Shown: one piece after another, positions 45,753-55,906 of the stretch
Numbering within the stretch: the first letter of the stretch is position 1
Layout of the letters: each line of letters begins with the position of its first letter
The notes under the pieces: model-generated
What the model was told of the DNA's origin: nothing
The model's input: only the letters and a program-made list of their open reading frames with translations
Databases searched by the model: none
Translations under genes and position numbers: made by a program
DNA from: Burkholderia sp. Bp9143
GTDB lineage: Bacteria; Pseudomonadota; Gammaproteobacteria; Burkholderiales; Burkholderiaceae
Length of the DNA stretch: 64,000 nucleotides
Assembly (NCBI RefSeq): GCF_003853645.1
Contig: NZ_QTPO01000039.1
Coordinates: forward strand, 19,496-83,495
Direction: 5' to 3'

Positions 45753-48700
45753 ATGAACGCGCCCGACCCCGCCGTTGCGTCGCTCCAGCCGGCCGAAACG
45801 GCCGCCACGCCCGACACTTCCGTGTCGCTCGACGACAAGTACACGCTCGAAAAGGGCCGCGTCTACATCAGCGGCACGCAGGCACTGGTGCGTCTGCCGA
45901 TGCTCCAGAAGGCGCGCGACCTGAAGGCCGGGTTGAACACGGCCGGCTTCGTGTCCGGCTATCGCGGCTCGCCGCTCGGCGCGCTCGATCAGTCGCTATG
46001 GAAAGCGAAACGGCACCTGCAGGCGAACGACATCGTGTTCCAGCTCGGGGTAAACGAGGATCTTGCCGCGACGGCCGTCTGGGGCACGCAGCAGATCAAC
46101 CTGTGGCCGGGCGCGACGCGCGACGGCGTGTTCGGCATGTGGTACGGCAAGGGCCCCGGCGTGGACCGGACCGGCGACGTGTTCAAGCACGCGAACTCCG
46201 CCGGCAGCGATGCGCGCGGCGGCGTGCTCGTGCTCGCGGGCGACGACCACGCGGCGAAGTCGTCGTCGGTCGCGCACCAGTCGGAGCACGCGTTCATCGC
46301 GGCGGGTATTCCGGTGCTCTATCCGGCCAACGTGCAGGAATACCTGGACTACGGGCTGCACGGCTGGGCGATGAGCCGCTACTCGGGGTTGTGGGTGGCG
46401 ATGAAGTGCGTGACCGACGTGATCGAATCCACGGCGTCGATCGACCTCGATCCGGACCGCGTGGAAATCGTCACGCCGACCGACTACACGGTGCCGGACG
46501 GCGGCCTCAATATTCGCTGGCCCGATGCGCCGCTCGCGCAGGAGGCGCGGCTGCTCGACGAGAAATGGTACGCGGCGCTCGCCTATGTCCGCGCGAACCG
46601 GCTGAACCGCATCGTGATCGACTCGCCGACGCCGCGCATCGGCATCATCACGGCGGGCAAGGCGTATCTCGACGTGCGCCAGGCGCTGAGCGACCTCGGC
46701 CTCGACGACGAGACCTGCGCGAAGATCGGCCTGCGCGTGCTCAAGGTCGGTTGCGTGTGGCCGCTCGATGCGCAGGACGCGCGTGCGTTCGCCACGGGCC
46801 TGGAGGAGATCCTCGTCGTCGAGGAAAAGCGCCAGATTCTCGAATACGCGCTGAAGGAAGAGCTGTACAACTGGCGCGAGGACGTGCGTCCGAAGATCTA
46901 CGGAAAATTCGACGAACGCGACAACGAAGGCGGCGAATGGTCGGTGCCGCGGGGCGACTGGCTGCTGCCCGCGCACTACGAGCTGTCGCCGGCCCTCATC
47001 GCGAAGGCGATTGCGCGGCGCCTGTCGCGTGCGGACCTGCCCGACGACGTGCGGGCGCGCATGCTCGCGCGCGTCGCGATCATCGATGCGAAGGAACGCG
47101 ACGCGGCGAAGCCGCGCGTGTCGGTCGAGCGCAAGCCGTGGTTCTGCTCGGGCTGTCCGCACAATACGTCGACGAACGTGCCGGAAGGCTCGCGCGCGCT
47201 GGCGGGGATCGGCTGCCACTACATGTCGATGTGGATGGACCGCAAGACGGAAACGTTCAGCCAGATGGGTGGAGAAGGCGTCGCATGGCTCGGCCAGATG
47301 CATTTTTCCGGCGACAAGCATGTGTTCGTGAATCTCGGCGACGGCACTTATTTCCATTCGGGCCTGCTCGCGATTCGCGCGGCGATCGCGTCGAACGCGA
47401 ACATCACGTACAAGATTCTCTACAACGACGCGGTCGCGATGACGGGTGGCCAGCCGGTCGACGGCGTGCTGACCGTGCCGCAGATCGCGCACCAGGTGAG
47501 CGCGGAAGGCGCGAAGCGCATCGTGATCGTGACGGACGAGCCGGAGAAGTACGACGCCGGTGTCGCGCTGCCCGCGGGCGTCGACGTTCATCACCGTGAC
47601 CGGCTGGATTCGATCCAGCGCATGCTGCGCGACATCGCGGGGACGACGGTGCTGATCTACGACCAGACCTGCGCGACCGAAAAGCGGCGCCGCCGCAAGC
47701 GCGGCGCCTATCCTGATCCTGCCCGCCGCGCGTTCATCAACGACGCCGTGTGCGAAGGCTGCGGCGACTGTTCGGTGCAGTCGAACTGCCTGTCCGTCGA
47801 ACCGCTCGATACACCGCTCGGCACGAAACGCAAGATCAATCAGTCGTCGTGCAACAAGGACTTCTCGTGCGTGAAGGGCTTTTGCCCCAGCTTCGTGATG
47901 GCCGAGGGCGCGCAATTGCGCAAGCCCGCGGCGGCACGCGGCGGCGGCGCGGACGCTTTCGATTTCGACGCGTTGCCGATGCCGTCGTTGCCCGCGCTCG
48001 CGGGCGCGTACGGGATTCTCGTGACGGGCGTCGGCGGCACGGGCGTCGTGACGATCGGCGGGCTGATCGGCATGGCCGCGCATCTCGAACGCAAGGGCGT
48101 CACGGTGCTCGACATGGCCGGTCTCGCGCAGAAGGGCGGCGCGGTCCTCAGCCATGTGCAGATCGCGGCGTCACCCGACGCGCTGCACGCGACGCGCATT
48201 GCCACGGGCGAAGCGCGGCTCGTCATCGGGTGCGATGCGATCGTGTCGGCATCGAACGACGTGCTATCGCGCACGCGGCATGGCGTGACGGTCGCCGCGA
48301 TCAACAGCGGCGCGACGCCGACCGCGGAGTTCGTCAAGAATCCGAAATGGGTCTTTCCGGGCACGCAGACCGAGGCCGAGCTGCGCGAGAGCATCGGCGA
48401 CGGATGTGCGTTCATCGACGCCAACCAGCTCGCGCTCGCGCTGCTCGGCGACTCGATCTACAGCAATCCGCTGCTGCTCGGCTTCGCGTGGCAGAAAGGC
48501 TGGCTGCCGCTGGAACTGACGAGCCTGCTGCGTGCGATCGAACTCAACGGCGTGTCGGTCCAGAAGAATCAGCACGCATTCACGCTGGGGCGCTATATCG
48601 CGCACCATGGCGCTGCCGCGGTCCAGTCGATCGTCGAGCCTGCTGCCGCGCCGCGGCGAACCGTGGTGCAGATGCCCGAATCGCTCGACACGCTGATCGG

Positions 48701-49349
48701 CGCGCGGCAAGCGTTGCTGACCGCGTACCAGAACGACGCGTATGCGCGGCGCTATCGCGACGTGGTCGACCGCATCCGTGCCCGGGAGGCTGGGATTGGC
48801 GGCGCGTCGGGGCTGCCGCTGACGCGCGCCGTCGCCGCGAATCTGGCGAAGCTCATGGCGTACAAGGACGAATACGAAGTCGCGCGCCTGTATGCCGATC
48901 CCGCGTATCTGGAGAAGCTGCGTCAGCAGTTCGACGGCGTCCCGGGGCGGGACTACACGCTGAGCTTCTATCTTGCGCCGCCGTTGCTGGCCAAGCGCGA
49001 TGAACACGGGCACCTGCAGAAGAAGCGCTTCGGCGCATGGGTGCTGCCGGCCTTCCGTGTGCTGGCGAAATTGAAGGGGCTGCGCGGCACGCCGTTCGAC
49101 GTATTCGGGCACACGGCGGAACGGCGCGACGAGCGCCGGCTGATTGCCGACTACATCGCGCTCGTCGACGAGTTTTGCGCGACGCTCGACGCCCAGCGTC
49201 TGCCGGTCGCGCTGCAACTCGCGAACCTTCCCGACGACATTCGCGGCTTCGGTCACGTGAAGGCGCGCAACATGGCGGCAGCGGAGCAGAAGCGGGAGCG
49301 GTTGCTGCAGACGTACCGGATGACGATGCGATCGGCCGCCGTCGCGTGA
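45753..49349 (+). CDS. Indolepyruvate ferredoxin oxidoreductase, fused IorA-IorB
   Basis: A 1198-residue enzyme that converts aryl- or branched-chain 2-oxo acids with CoA to acyl-CoA, reducing ferredoxin. The N-terminal pyrimidine and TPP domains cover about 25-640 (SGYRGSPLGALDQSLW, GIGCHYMSMWMDRKTETFSQMGGEG). A ferredoxin-like cluster CEGCGDCSVQSNC lies near 665-678, and the gamma (IorB) domain starts near 750 (ILVTGVGGTGVVTIGGLIGMA). The fused form is usual in beta-proteobacteria and works in aromatic amino-acid breakdown. Start ATG has CCCGGAGAC upstream. The divergent LysR probably controls it. Confidence 0.93.
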   Translation: MNAPDPAVASLQPAETAATPDTSVSLDDKYTLEKGRVYISGTQALVRLPMLQKARDLKAGLNTAGFVSGYRGSPLGALDQSLWKAKRHLQANDIVFQLGVNEDLAATAVWGTQQINLWPGATRDGVFGMWYGKGPGVDRTGDVFKHANSAGSDARGGVLVLAGDDHAAKSSSVAHQSEHAFIAAGIPVLYPANVQEYLDYGLHGWAMSRYSGLWVAMKCVTDVIESTASIDLDPDRVEIVTPTDYTVPDGGLNIRWPDAPLAQEARLLDEKWYAALAYVRANRLNRIVIDSPTPRIGIITAGKAYLDVRQALSDLGLDDETCAKIGLRVLKVGCVWPLDAQDARAFATGLEEILVVEEKRQILEYALKEELYNWREDVRPKIYGKFDERDNEGGEWSVPRGDWLLPAHYELSPALIAKAIARRLSRADLPDDVRARMLARVAIIDAKERDAAKPRVSVERKPWFCSGCPHNTSTNVPEGSRALAGIGCHYMSMWMDRKTETFSQMGGEGVAWLGQMHFSGDKHVFVNLGDGTYFHSGLLAIRAAIASNANITYKILYNDAVAMTGGQPVDGVLTVPQIAHQVSAEGAKRIVIVTDEPEKYDAGVALPAGVDVHHRDRLDSIQRMLRDIAGTTVLIYDQTCATEKRRRRKRGAYPDPARRAFINDAVCEGCGDCSVQSNCLSVEPLDTPLGTKRKINQSSCNKDFSCVKGFCPSFVMAEGAQLRKPAAARGGGADAFDFDALPMPSLPALAGAYGILVTGVGGTGVVTIGGLIGMAAHLERKGVTVLDMAGLAQKGGAVLSHVQIAASPDALHATRIATGEARLVIGCDAIVSASNDVLSRTRHGVTVAAINSGATPTAEFVKNPKWVFPGTQTEAELRESIGDGCAFIDANQLALALLGDSIYSNPLLLGFAWQKGWLPLELTSLLRAIELNGVSVQKNQHAFTLGRYIAHHGAAAVQSIVEPAAAPRRTVVQMPESLDTLIGARQALLTAYQNDAYARRYRDVVDRIRAREAGIGGASGLPLTRAVAANLAKLMAYKDEYEVARLYADPAYLEKLRQQFDGVPGRDYTLSFYLAPPLLAKRDEHGHLQKKRFGAWVLPAFRVLAKLKGLRGTPFDVFGHTAERRDERRLIADYIALVDEFCATLDAQRLPVALQLANLPDDIRGFGHVKARNMAAAEQKRERLLQTYRMTMRSAAVA

Positions 49350-49472
49350 CGTTCATCGGCGGCGGGCGCGGCTTTTTGTCAGACCGTGCTCGCCGTCACC
49401 GGCAATGCGGGCGGATGGGCGCGACGCGCGGTGCGAGAGGGCGGGGCGCGGCGGCCGATCGACCGCGGCCGT

Positions 49473-49775
49473 TCATGAATCGCCGTTTCGGCGCTTTGCG
49501 GTGCGCGGCTTGCCCGCCGCCGGAAACGCGCCGACGCCGCGCGGCCGTTTCGGCTCGATGCCCGTTTTGCCGATGACGTGCCGGAAATCGATCTCGTGCG
49601 CGGCGAGCGCGCCGATCAGTGTCGCGATGACCGCGAGGTGGGAAGGGACGGTGCCCTTGCTCGAATAGTTCGTGATGGAACTTTCGTTCATCCGGATCAG
49701 GCGGGCGAACTCGCGCGCCGTCAACTGCGCTTTCTTCAACTCCTGTTGAAATTCCGCATACGCCATTGCACACAT
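49473..49775 (-). CDS. Small HTH (Cro/C1-like) protein
   Basis: A 100-residue protein with a Cro/C1-type HTH at about residues 6-60 (FQQELKKAQLTAREFARLIRMNESSITNYSSKGTVPSHLAVIATLIGAL) and a basic tail rich in Lys/Arg/Pro. An ATG three codons on is an alternative start. No toxin partner is adjacent; it follows the amino-acid-binding protein gene on the same strand. Confidence 0.72.
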   Translation of the reverse strand: MCAMAYAEFQQELKKAQLTAREFARLIRMNESSITNYSSKGTVPSHLAVIATLIGALAAHEIDFRHVIGKTGIEPKRPRGVGAFPAAGKPRTAKRRNGDS

Positions 49776-49862
49776 GTCGCTTCATCTCCGCAAAACCTGA
49801 ATCGGCCCGCAAGGCGCCGGCGCCGACGGGTGGCGTTCCCGTCGTGCCGACGTCGCGGGGTG

Positions 49863-51017
49863 TTACATCTTCACCTGGTCGAGGAAGGTCTTCTTGCCGC
49901 TCTTGTAGCCGTAGATCGAGATGATCCCGTGCGTCAGGTCGCCCTTCGCGTCGAACGTCGTCGTGCCGATCACGCCTTCATACTTCGTCGACGGCATCGC
50001 GGCGAGGATCTTCGCCGGGTCCGTCGAGTTCGCGCGCTTCATCGCGTCGACCGCGATGTAGACCGCGTCGTACGCGAACGGCGCATCGAACTTGATGCCC
50101 TGGTTGAAGCGCTTCTGGTATTTCGCGAGGAACGCCGCGCCGCCCGGCATCTTCTCGAGTGCAGCGCCCGCCTGCGAGCACAGCACGTTGTCGGCCGCCG
50201 GGCCGGCCAGCTCGGCCAGCGAGTCGGTGCACACGCCGTCGCCGGACAGGATCTTCGCGCGCAGGCCGAGCTGCTTCGCCTGCTTCGCGAGCGGGCCGCC
50301 GGTGGCGTCCATGCCGCCGTACATGATCGCGTCCGGGTTCTCGCCCTTGACCTTCGTGAGAATCGCGCGGAAGTCGACGGCCTTGTCGTTGGTCGCGTCG
50401 TGCGACAGCACCTTCAGGCCGAGCGCCTTCGCCTTCTTCTCGAATTCGTTCGCGAGGCCCTGGCCGTACGCGGTCGAATCGTCGATCACCGCGACGCTCT
50501 TCACGCCCTTCGACTGCGCGTAGCTCGCGAGTGCCGGACCCTGCTGCGCGTCGGTCGCGACCACGCGATAGGTCGTCTTGAAGCCCTGCTGCGTGTAGGT
50601 CGGGTTCGTGGCCGACGGCGAGATCTGCACGATGCCCGCGTCGCTGTAGATCTTCGACGCCGGGATCGAGGTGCCCGAGTTCAGGTGGCCGATGACGGCG
50701 ACGACCTTGTCGTCGACGAGCTTCTGCGCGACCTGCGTGGCCTGGCGCGGGTCGGCCGCGTCATCCTGCGCGTCGAGCTGCAGCGTGATCTTCTTGCCGC
50801 CGATCGTCAGGCCCTTCGCATTGATTTCCTCGACCGCGAGGCGCGCACCGTTCTCGTTGTCCTTGCCGAGGTGCGAAATGCCGCCCGTCGTCGGTTCGAC
50901 GCTGCCGATCTTCACGACCTGGTCGGCCATCGCGCCCGACGCGGCCGCAAATGCGGCGGCGGCCAGTGCGACGGTGATCAGGGGTTTGCAGCGCATGCCG
51001 ACAATGCTTCGTTCCAT
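49863..51017 (-). CDS. Branched-chain amino-acid ABC transporter substrate-binding protein (LivJ/LivK type)
   Basis: A 384-residue periplasmic binding protein with a signal peptide (ITVALAAAAFAAASGAMA, cleavage near residue 31). Hallmarks: IGSVEPTTGGISHLGKDNENGARLAVEEINAKG, GHLNSGTSIPASKIYSDAGIVQISPSATNP, TYRVVATDAQQGPALA. No liv permease or ATPase gene is in view, so it must share a transporter encoded elsewhere. The internal start at residue 8 (MRCKPL) is possible. Confidence 0.9.
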   Translation of the reverse strand: MERSIVGMRCKPLITVALAAAAFAAASGAMADQVVKIGSVEPTTGGISHLGKDNENGARLAVEEINAKGLTIGGKKITLQLDAQDDAADPRQATQVAQKLVDDKVVAVIGHLNSGTSIPASKIYSDAGIVQISPSATNPTYTQQGFKTTYRVVATDAQQGPALASYAQSKGVKSVAVIDDSTAYGQGLANEFEKKAKALGLKVLSHDATNDKAVDFRAILTKVKGENPDAIMYGGMDATGGPLAKQAKQLGLRAKILSGDGVCTDSLAELAGPAADNVLCSQAGAALEKMPGGAAFLAKYQKRFNQGIKFDAPFAYDAVYIAVDAMKRANSTDPAKILAAMPSTKYEGVIGTTTFDAKGDLTHGIISIYGYKSGKKTFLDQVKM

Positions 51018-51624
51018 CTGCCATCTCCGTTGATTGATGTTTCTGTTGCCGTCCGGTCGTCCGAGCGCCCTTGTGAGGCGGTCGGCGTGCCGGACGAGTC
51101 TCCATGACCCGTGACGGGTTCGGCTTGCATGTCGCCGGGCTGTCGGTGTCGACGAACGACGCAGGCGTCACGCAGTGCCCGGGCGAGCGGCCGATTTCGT
51201 CTGACGACACGCAATTGGTATGAATATATCGGAACCCGTTTCCGCTCGCGTCGGCGAATTACGCAGGCTTGCGCAAATGTGATGCGATTGCGCGGTGGTG
51301 TTGCGTTCCGTCGTGCAGGTGGCCGTCTTGCGTTGCCGATTGCCCCGATTATTCGACCGCGCCGATCCCGTTGACCATGGACAGAGCGATGCAATCAATC
51401 GGGAACTGTTCGGTCGATTTGTCTGCACAGTTTCATCGCGATACAGGGGCGAGCTCGTCATCTGATTTATGCAACTAACGGTCAAGTCCGTCCGCGCCGC
51501 CGAATGGGTGCGGGCCGCCCGCGCTGCGTGTGCATCCCGCTTTGCAGATGACGGGGCCCGGCTTCACCGGACCGCTGCCGGATCGTTCTTCGGATCGGTC
51601 TTGCCGTTCGACGAAGCCGCGAGC
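51018..51624. other. Intergenic region, no gene seen
   Basis: 607 bp upstream of the binding-protein gene. AT-rich points near 51210-51235 and 51460-51480 could hold promoters. No credible gene, RNA or repeat. Confidence 0.4.
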
Positions 51625-52524
51625 CTACGTCCGTCCGCGCAAGGCCACGAAGATCACGCCTGCGATCGCCAGCAGGCCGCCGCATACTGTCTCGATGCCG
51701 GGCCGCTCGCCCGTCAGCGCCATCGACAGCGCGGTCGCGACCGCCGGTGTCAGGTAGAGGAAATTGGCGGCGCGCGCCGCGCCGAAGTAGCCGAGTGCGA
51801 AGGTCCAGGTTGCGTAACCCAGCGCGGCGGGAAAGACGCCGAGCATCAGTACGGCGAGCGCCGTGTCGTGCGACGCGCCGCCGCCGAGCGACACGAGCGC
51901 GCCGGGCAACCACGGCGCGAGCAGCAGCGCACCGGCCAGCAGCGTATATGCGGCGCAGGGCAGCGCGCCGTACACGGGAATCAGCCGCCGCTGCAGCACG
52001 AAATAGCTGGCCGAACACAGCGCCGCGCCGAGAATCAGCGTGCTCCCGGAGCCGAGAACGAGACCGCCTGGCTGGCCGTGCGCGATCACCGCGATGCCGG
52101 CCAGGCTGACCAGCGAACCGAGCCATCCCCAGCGATTGAAGCGTTCGCGCAGAAACACCGCGGCCAGCAGCGCCGTGAAGATCGGCAGCGTGTTCACGAT
52201 GAAGCTCGCCGCGCCGGCCGACACGGTTTGCTCGCCGGTATTGAGCAGCGCGTTGTAGAGTGCGATGCCGAGAAAGCCGCAGACGAGAAAGCGCAACGCG
52301 TCGCCTTTGGCCGGCATGCGAGGCCGCCGCCACGCGAGCCATGCGATCACGAGCACGGCCGCGGTCCCGAAGCGTGCGGCCGCGAGTTGCAGTGGGGCCA
52401 GCCCGTGCAGGCCGATCCGGATGAACGGGAAGGCGGAGGCCCACGAGACGATCGTGAATGCCACCGCGCCGGCCGCGACGAGCGGCAGTCGCGCGCCGCG
52501 CGACGAGGAGGAAAGCGTATTCAT
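51625..52524 (-). CDS. EamA/DMT-family transporter
   Basis: A 299-residue, ten-helix inner-membrane exporter with two EamA repeats (about residues 12-150 and 160-290). FTIVSWASAFPFIRIGLHGLAPLQLAAARF and SFIVNTLPIFTALLAAVFLRERF are characteristic. Divergent from a LysR gene (57 bp), which probably controls it. Substrate unknown. Confidence 0.88.
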   Translation of the reverse strand: MNTLSSSSRGARLPLVAAGAVAFTIVSWASAFPFIRIGLHGLAPLQLAAARFGTAAVLVIAWLAWRRPRMPAKGDALRFLVCGFLGIALYNALLNTGEQTVSAGAASFIVNTLPIFTALLAAVFLRERFNRWGWLGSLVSLAGIAVIAHGQPGGLVLGSGSTLILGAALCSASYFVLQRRLIPVYGALPCAAYTLLAGALLLAPWLPGALVSLGGGASHDTALAVLMLGVFPAALGYATWTFALGYFGAARAANFLYLTPAVATALSMALTGERPGIETVCGGLLAIAGVIFVALRGRT

Positions 52525-52581
52525 GCGGCAATGGTGCGGCGTGGCGAGATGTTAAGCTAGCGCACAGATCAACCTGCGGGT

Positions 52582-53562
52582 ATGAATATGGCTCACAGCT
52601 CGGTGCGACGCCGGGCCGATGGCTCGGCGCACACGCGGCAGCGTGTGGCGGACGCGCTGCCGGCCGTCACGTCGGCACCCGGCCCGCGGCCGCCGCTGGC
52701 CAGCCTGGAGACCGTCTGCATGGTGGCGCGTCAGGGTTCGTTTCTGGCGGCCGCCGACGTCTCCGGCGTCACGCACGGCGCGATCAGCCGGCGCGTGGCG
52801 GCGGTCGAGAACTGGCTGGGCATGGCGTTGTTCGAACGTCATGCGCGCGGCGTGCGGCTGACGCCGGACGGCCAGCGCTTCGTCGGCCGGATCGAACAGG
52901 CGTTCGCCATCATCGACGGCGCGGCCGATCAGTGGCGCTCGCCGCGCACGCCGCGACTGGTCAGGATGAGCGTGGTGCCGGCGTTCGCGCAGCTCTGGCT
53001 GCTCGAGCGCCAGCATGCGCTGGAGAGCGAAGCACCGGCGTTGCGCATCGAGCTCGGCATCGAGCTTCGCAATGTGGATATCGCGGCCGGCGAAGCGGAT
53101 CTGTCGATCCGGTACGGGCGCGGCAACTGGCGTCAGCTCGAGACCCGCGAGTTCATGCCGGAGACGCTCTATCCGGTCGCGCATCCGCGGCTGGCCACGC
53201 AACTGGCCGCGCGGCGCCGTCGAAACGGCGACGCCGCGCTGCTCGAGATGCCGCTCCTGCACGACTCCGACGTGACCGGCTGGCGCACCTGGTTCGACGG
53301 GCTCGGCATTCCGTTCAAGCCGCGCGCGCAGGATCGCCGTTTCGAGGACTACAACCTGGTGCTCGCGGCGGCCGAAGCGGGGCTCGGCGTGGCGTTGGCG
53401 CGGATGCCGCTCGCGGATGCGTATCTCAAGCGCAGCGCGCTCGTCCGCGTGAGCCGGCATGAGGTCGAGTCGCTGCTCAGGTATCACTTCGTGCATGCGA
53501 AGGGCGAGAATCGTCCGGAGGTGCTCGCACTGATGGAGCGGATGCGGGCCGCGCTGGAATAG
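52582..53562 (+). CDS. LysR-family regulator
   Basis: A 326-residue LysR with an unusually long 37-residue Arg-rich leader before the HTH (PPLASLETVCMVARQGSFLAAADVSGVTHGAISRRVAAVENWLGMALFERHARGVRLTPDG). Effector domain from about residue 130. Divergent from the EamA transporter. The long leader may mean a later start, but no good alternative with a ribosome site is visible. Confidence 0.86.
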   Translation: MNMAHSSVRRRADGSAHTRQRVADALPAVTSAPGPRPPLASLETVCMVARQGSFLAAADVSGVTHGAISRRVAAVENWLGMALFERHARGVRLTPDGQRFVGRIEQAFAIIDGAADQWRSPRTPRLVRMSVVPAFAQLWLLERQHALESEAPALRIELGIELRNVDIAAGEADLSIRYGRGNWRQLETREFMPETLYPVAHPRLATQLAARRRRNGDAALLEMPLLHDSDVTGWRTWFDGLGIPFKPRAQDRRFEDYNLVLAAAEAGLGVALARMPLADAYLKRSALVRVSRHEVESLLRYHFVHAKGENRPEVLALMERMRAALE

Positions 53563-53724
53563 GCGGCAGCGGCGTTCAGGTGCGCGACGAAGGCGGCGCG
53601 GATGTCGCCGCCGCTCGACCCGGGATACCGGATCGTCGACAATGCGACCGCGGAAAACCGCGGGATCCGACAGATAAACGAGAATCGAGCGGGTGGAACC
53701 GTTCGAATGCAGAGGGAATGAGGA

Positions 53725-54384
53725 ATGAATAGACCTGACAAGTCGTCGAAAGCGCGTGCGGCGCTCGACCAGCTGTTTTCGGGCATGGCGCCCGCGGACG
53801 CGCAGCAGCGCGCGTCGCGCCCGGGCAACCCGTTCGAGGCGGCAGGCGACCCCGCCGGCGCCGACGGCCGCGTCGAAGTCACGTTGTCGACGAGAATCCA
53901 GTTGCGCGGCTATCCGGGCGCGGATGCGTTCATGAAGCGCATGGCCGAAGCCTGGGGCCTGACGTGGGGCCCGTACGACGCCGTGCGGGCGACGGCGACG
54001 CTGCCGGCCGGCTGGCGCTCGCGCCGGCTGCCGGAAGTCACGCAGATCGTCGACGAACGCGACGTGCTGCGCGCGGAAAGCAGCCTGCAGGGCGGCGAGA
54101 TGTCGTATCTGAAAGTGCATCCGCGCTACTACATCGATGCGCGCAAGGGGTTCGGCTGGCGCAAGTCGTCGAAGGCGTCCGACGATCCGGATCTCGACGG
54201 CCCCGACTGGAACTGCTACGTGATGGATCGGGAAAAGTCCGTCGAAGTGCACGAGCTGACGACGTCGTCGTCGAAGGCCGACATGGACAACGCGCGCGCG
54301 ACGTTGCTGAAATGGCTCGACGAGCACTATCCGAAGCATCGCGATCCGTTCGCGTACTGGACGGACTGCGAACGTCCGTTGTAA
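53725..54384 (+). CDS. Uncharacterised protein
   Basis: A 219-residue soluble protein with no family I recognise. The first 50 residues are polar and probably flexible. The rest is mixed alpha/beta with Trp/Tyr-rich segments (WGLTWGPYDAVRATATLPAGW, MSYLKVHPRYYIDARKGFGWRK, GPDWNCYVMDREKSVEVHELTT). The ATG follows GAGGAATGAGGA. It precedes a small membrane-protein gene by 33 bp, so they may be co-transcribed. Confidence 0.75.
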   Translation: MNRPDKSSKARAALDQLFSGMAPADAQQRASRPGNPFEAAGDPAGADGRVEVTLSTRIQLRGYPGADAFMKRMAEAWGLTWGPYDAVRATATLPAGWRSRRLPEVTQIVDERDVLRAESSLQGGEMSYLKVHPRYYIDARKGFGWRKSSKASDDPDLDGPDWNCYVMDREKSVEVHELTTSSSKADMDNARATLLKWLDEHYPKHRDPFAYWTDCERPL

Positions 54385-54417
54385 GTCCGCTCGGCGCGCT
54401 GCCATCGCGGAGGGCAA

Positions 54418-54885
54418 GTGAAACACAACGGTCCCGTCCCGATTCTCTGGGCAGCGTTCGGCGCGGCGGTCGGCTCGACCGTCATCGAGCTGCTGCTCTG
54501 GCCGATTGCCGGCGAGGATGCGATCCACAACCTGCTGCGCGACGCACGCCTGACGGCCGCCCTCGTGATGGGGCGATCCGTGCTCGGCGCGCCCGCGGGG
54601 TTCGATCCGACGATCATGGGCGTGGCAACGCTGGTGCATGCCGCGCTGTCGCTTGCCTATGCGGCCGTGCTGGCGAAGCTGGTCCGCAACCTGTCGCCCG
54701 GTGCCGCGCTGCTCGCGGGCGGCGTGTTCGGACTCGTTCTTTACGGCGTCAACCTGCACGCGTTCACCGCGATCTTCCCGTGGTTCGTTCCGGTGCGCGG
54801 CGCGATCACGCTGGTCGCCCATCTGGTCTTCGGCGTAAGTGCGGCGGGCGTCTACTGCATCGTCCGGCGTTCGCCGCGCGCATGA
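54418..54885 (+). CDS. Uncharacterised membrane protein
   Basis: A 155-residue protein with four likely membrane helices (about residues 8-30, 68-90, 96-115 and 122-148). Starts with GTG at 54418 after GGAGGG. No family recognised. Probably paired with the upstream uncharacterised gene. Confidence 0.75.
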   Translation: MKHNGPVPILWAAFGAAVGSTVIELLLWPIAGEDAIHNLLRDARLTAALVMGRSVLGAPAGFDPTIMGVATLVHAALSLAYAAVLAKLVRNLSPGAALLAGGVFGLVLYGVNLHAFTAIFPWFVPVRGAITLVAHLVFGVSAAGVYCIVRRSPRA

Positions 54886-55040
54886 TCGTCGGCGCTCGCC
54901 GCGGCACTCTTTCGCATCACGACCCCTGGAATAACCCGGCGTGTCCTATCGTTTAATGGTCGGGTGACCCTATACGAAGCCGCGCGTCGTCCGTGACGCC
55001 AAGGGTCGAGTGGTCGGGGGCAACAATGCAGGAGCCGATC

Positions 55041-55523
55041 ATGTACAACTTGTTTCGGTTCGGGATGGGGGTCGTCTGTCTCGGGTGTTCGATGTGTGTG
55101 CTTGCGCAAACGTACGACGACTCGCTGGACGAAGGCGCCCGTTGCCGTGCGGTCGTCGCGCAAGCAGAAATCGACGGCACGGAACAGCAGATCGTCGGGC
55201 GAGCATGCCGGCAAAGCGACGGCACGTGGCAGATGGTGCAAAGCACGGACGGCAGCATCGTGTGGTATCCGGACACCGCCTATCCGTACGCCGACCCGTG
55301 GTACTGGGGGCCGGCGGTCTTCGTCGGCACCGGCGTGAGTTTCGTCTTCATCGACCACTTCCATCACCGGCATCATTTCGACCACTTCGGGCACGTCGGT
55401 CACTTCGGTCACTTCGACGGGGGCATGCGCGGCCGAGTCGGCGTTCCGATGGGCGCGGGCTTCCACCATGGGCCGGCCTTCGTCGGCGGCGGCCACGGGT
55501 TCGGCGGCATGCGGCGGCATTGA
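55041..55523 (+). CDS. His/Phe-rich secreted protein
   Basis: A 160-residue protein with a signal peptide (MYNLFRFGMGVVCLGCSMCVLA). A middle region with a conserved-looking GTEQQIVGRACRQSDGTWQMVQ segment (typical of small envelope proteins) is followed by a His/Phe-rich tail (FHHRHHFDHFGHVGHFGHF) that could bind metal. The start at 55041 is set by AGGAG six bases upstream. Function unknown. Confidence 0.75.
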   Translation: MYNLFRFGMGVVCLGCSMCVLAQTYDDSLDEGARCRAVVAQAEIDGTEQQIVGRACRQSDGTWQMVQSTDGSIVWYPDTAYPYADPWYWGPAVFVGTGVSFVFIDHFHHRHHFDHFGHVGHFGHFDGGMRGRVGVPMGAGFHHGPAFVGGGHGFGGMRRH

Positions 55524-55595
55524 GTCGACGCACACAGCGCGGCGGACGCACACCGCAGTGTGCGTTCGCCGGGGCATCGCGATGGGACGCTGCCG

Positions 55596-55850
55596 TCAGA
55601 ACTGGTGGCGGATGCCGACGATCGCAGAGTTCCTGCGTATCGGTGCCCGAGTTCACGCCGTACGAGCCGACCGATGCCGCGGCATGCCGCCGAAACCGTA
55701 CAGCGCGGCGAACTGGAAGACGGAGACCGGCGGGCTCGTGTCTTTCACCGAGTGGCTGACGCGCAGGCCGTTGTCGTCGTTCTCGAGGTCGCCCGGCGTC
55801 GCGAATACGCCGCCGAAGTCGTTGTCCTCCGTGAGGCCCCGCTAAACACA
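55596..55850 (-). pseudogene. Porin remnant (Gram-negative porin family)
   Basis: Fragments of a trimeric porin appear in shifted frames: DNDFGGVFATPGDLENDDNGLRVSHSVKDTSPPVSVFQFAALYGFGG, then the C-terminal strand AIVGIRHQF followed directly by the stop at 55596-55598. The middle of the barrel and the N-terminus are missing. The terminal Phe needed for outer-membrane assembly is still there. Confidence 0.7.
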
Positions 55851-55906
55851 TCTATGTTGATTTCCACCGAATCTCGCACCCCCGGCGGGTCAATTCTGCG
55901 TCGACA

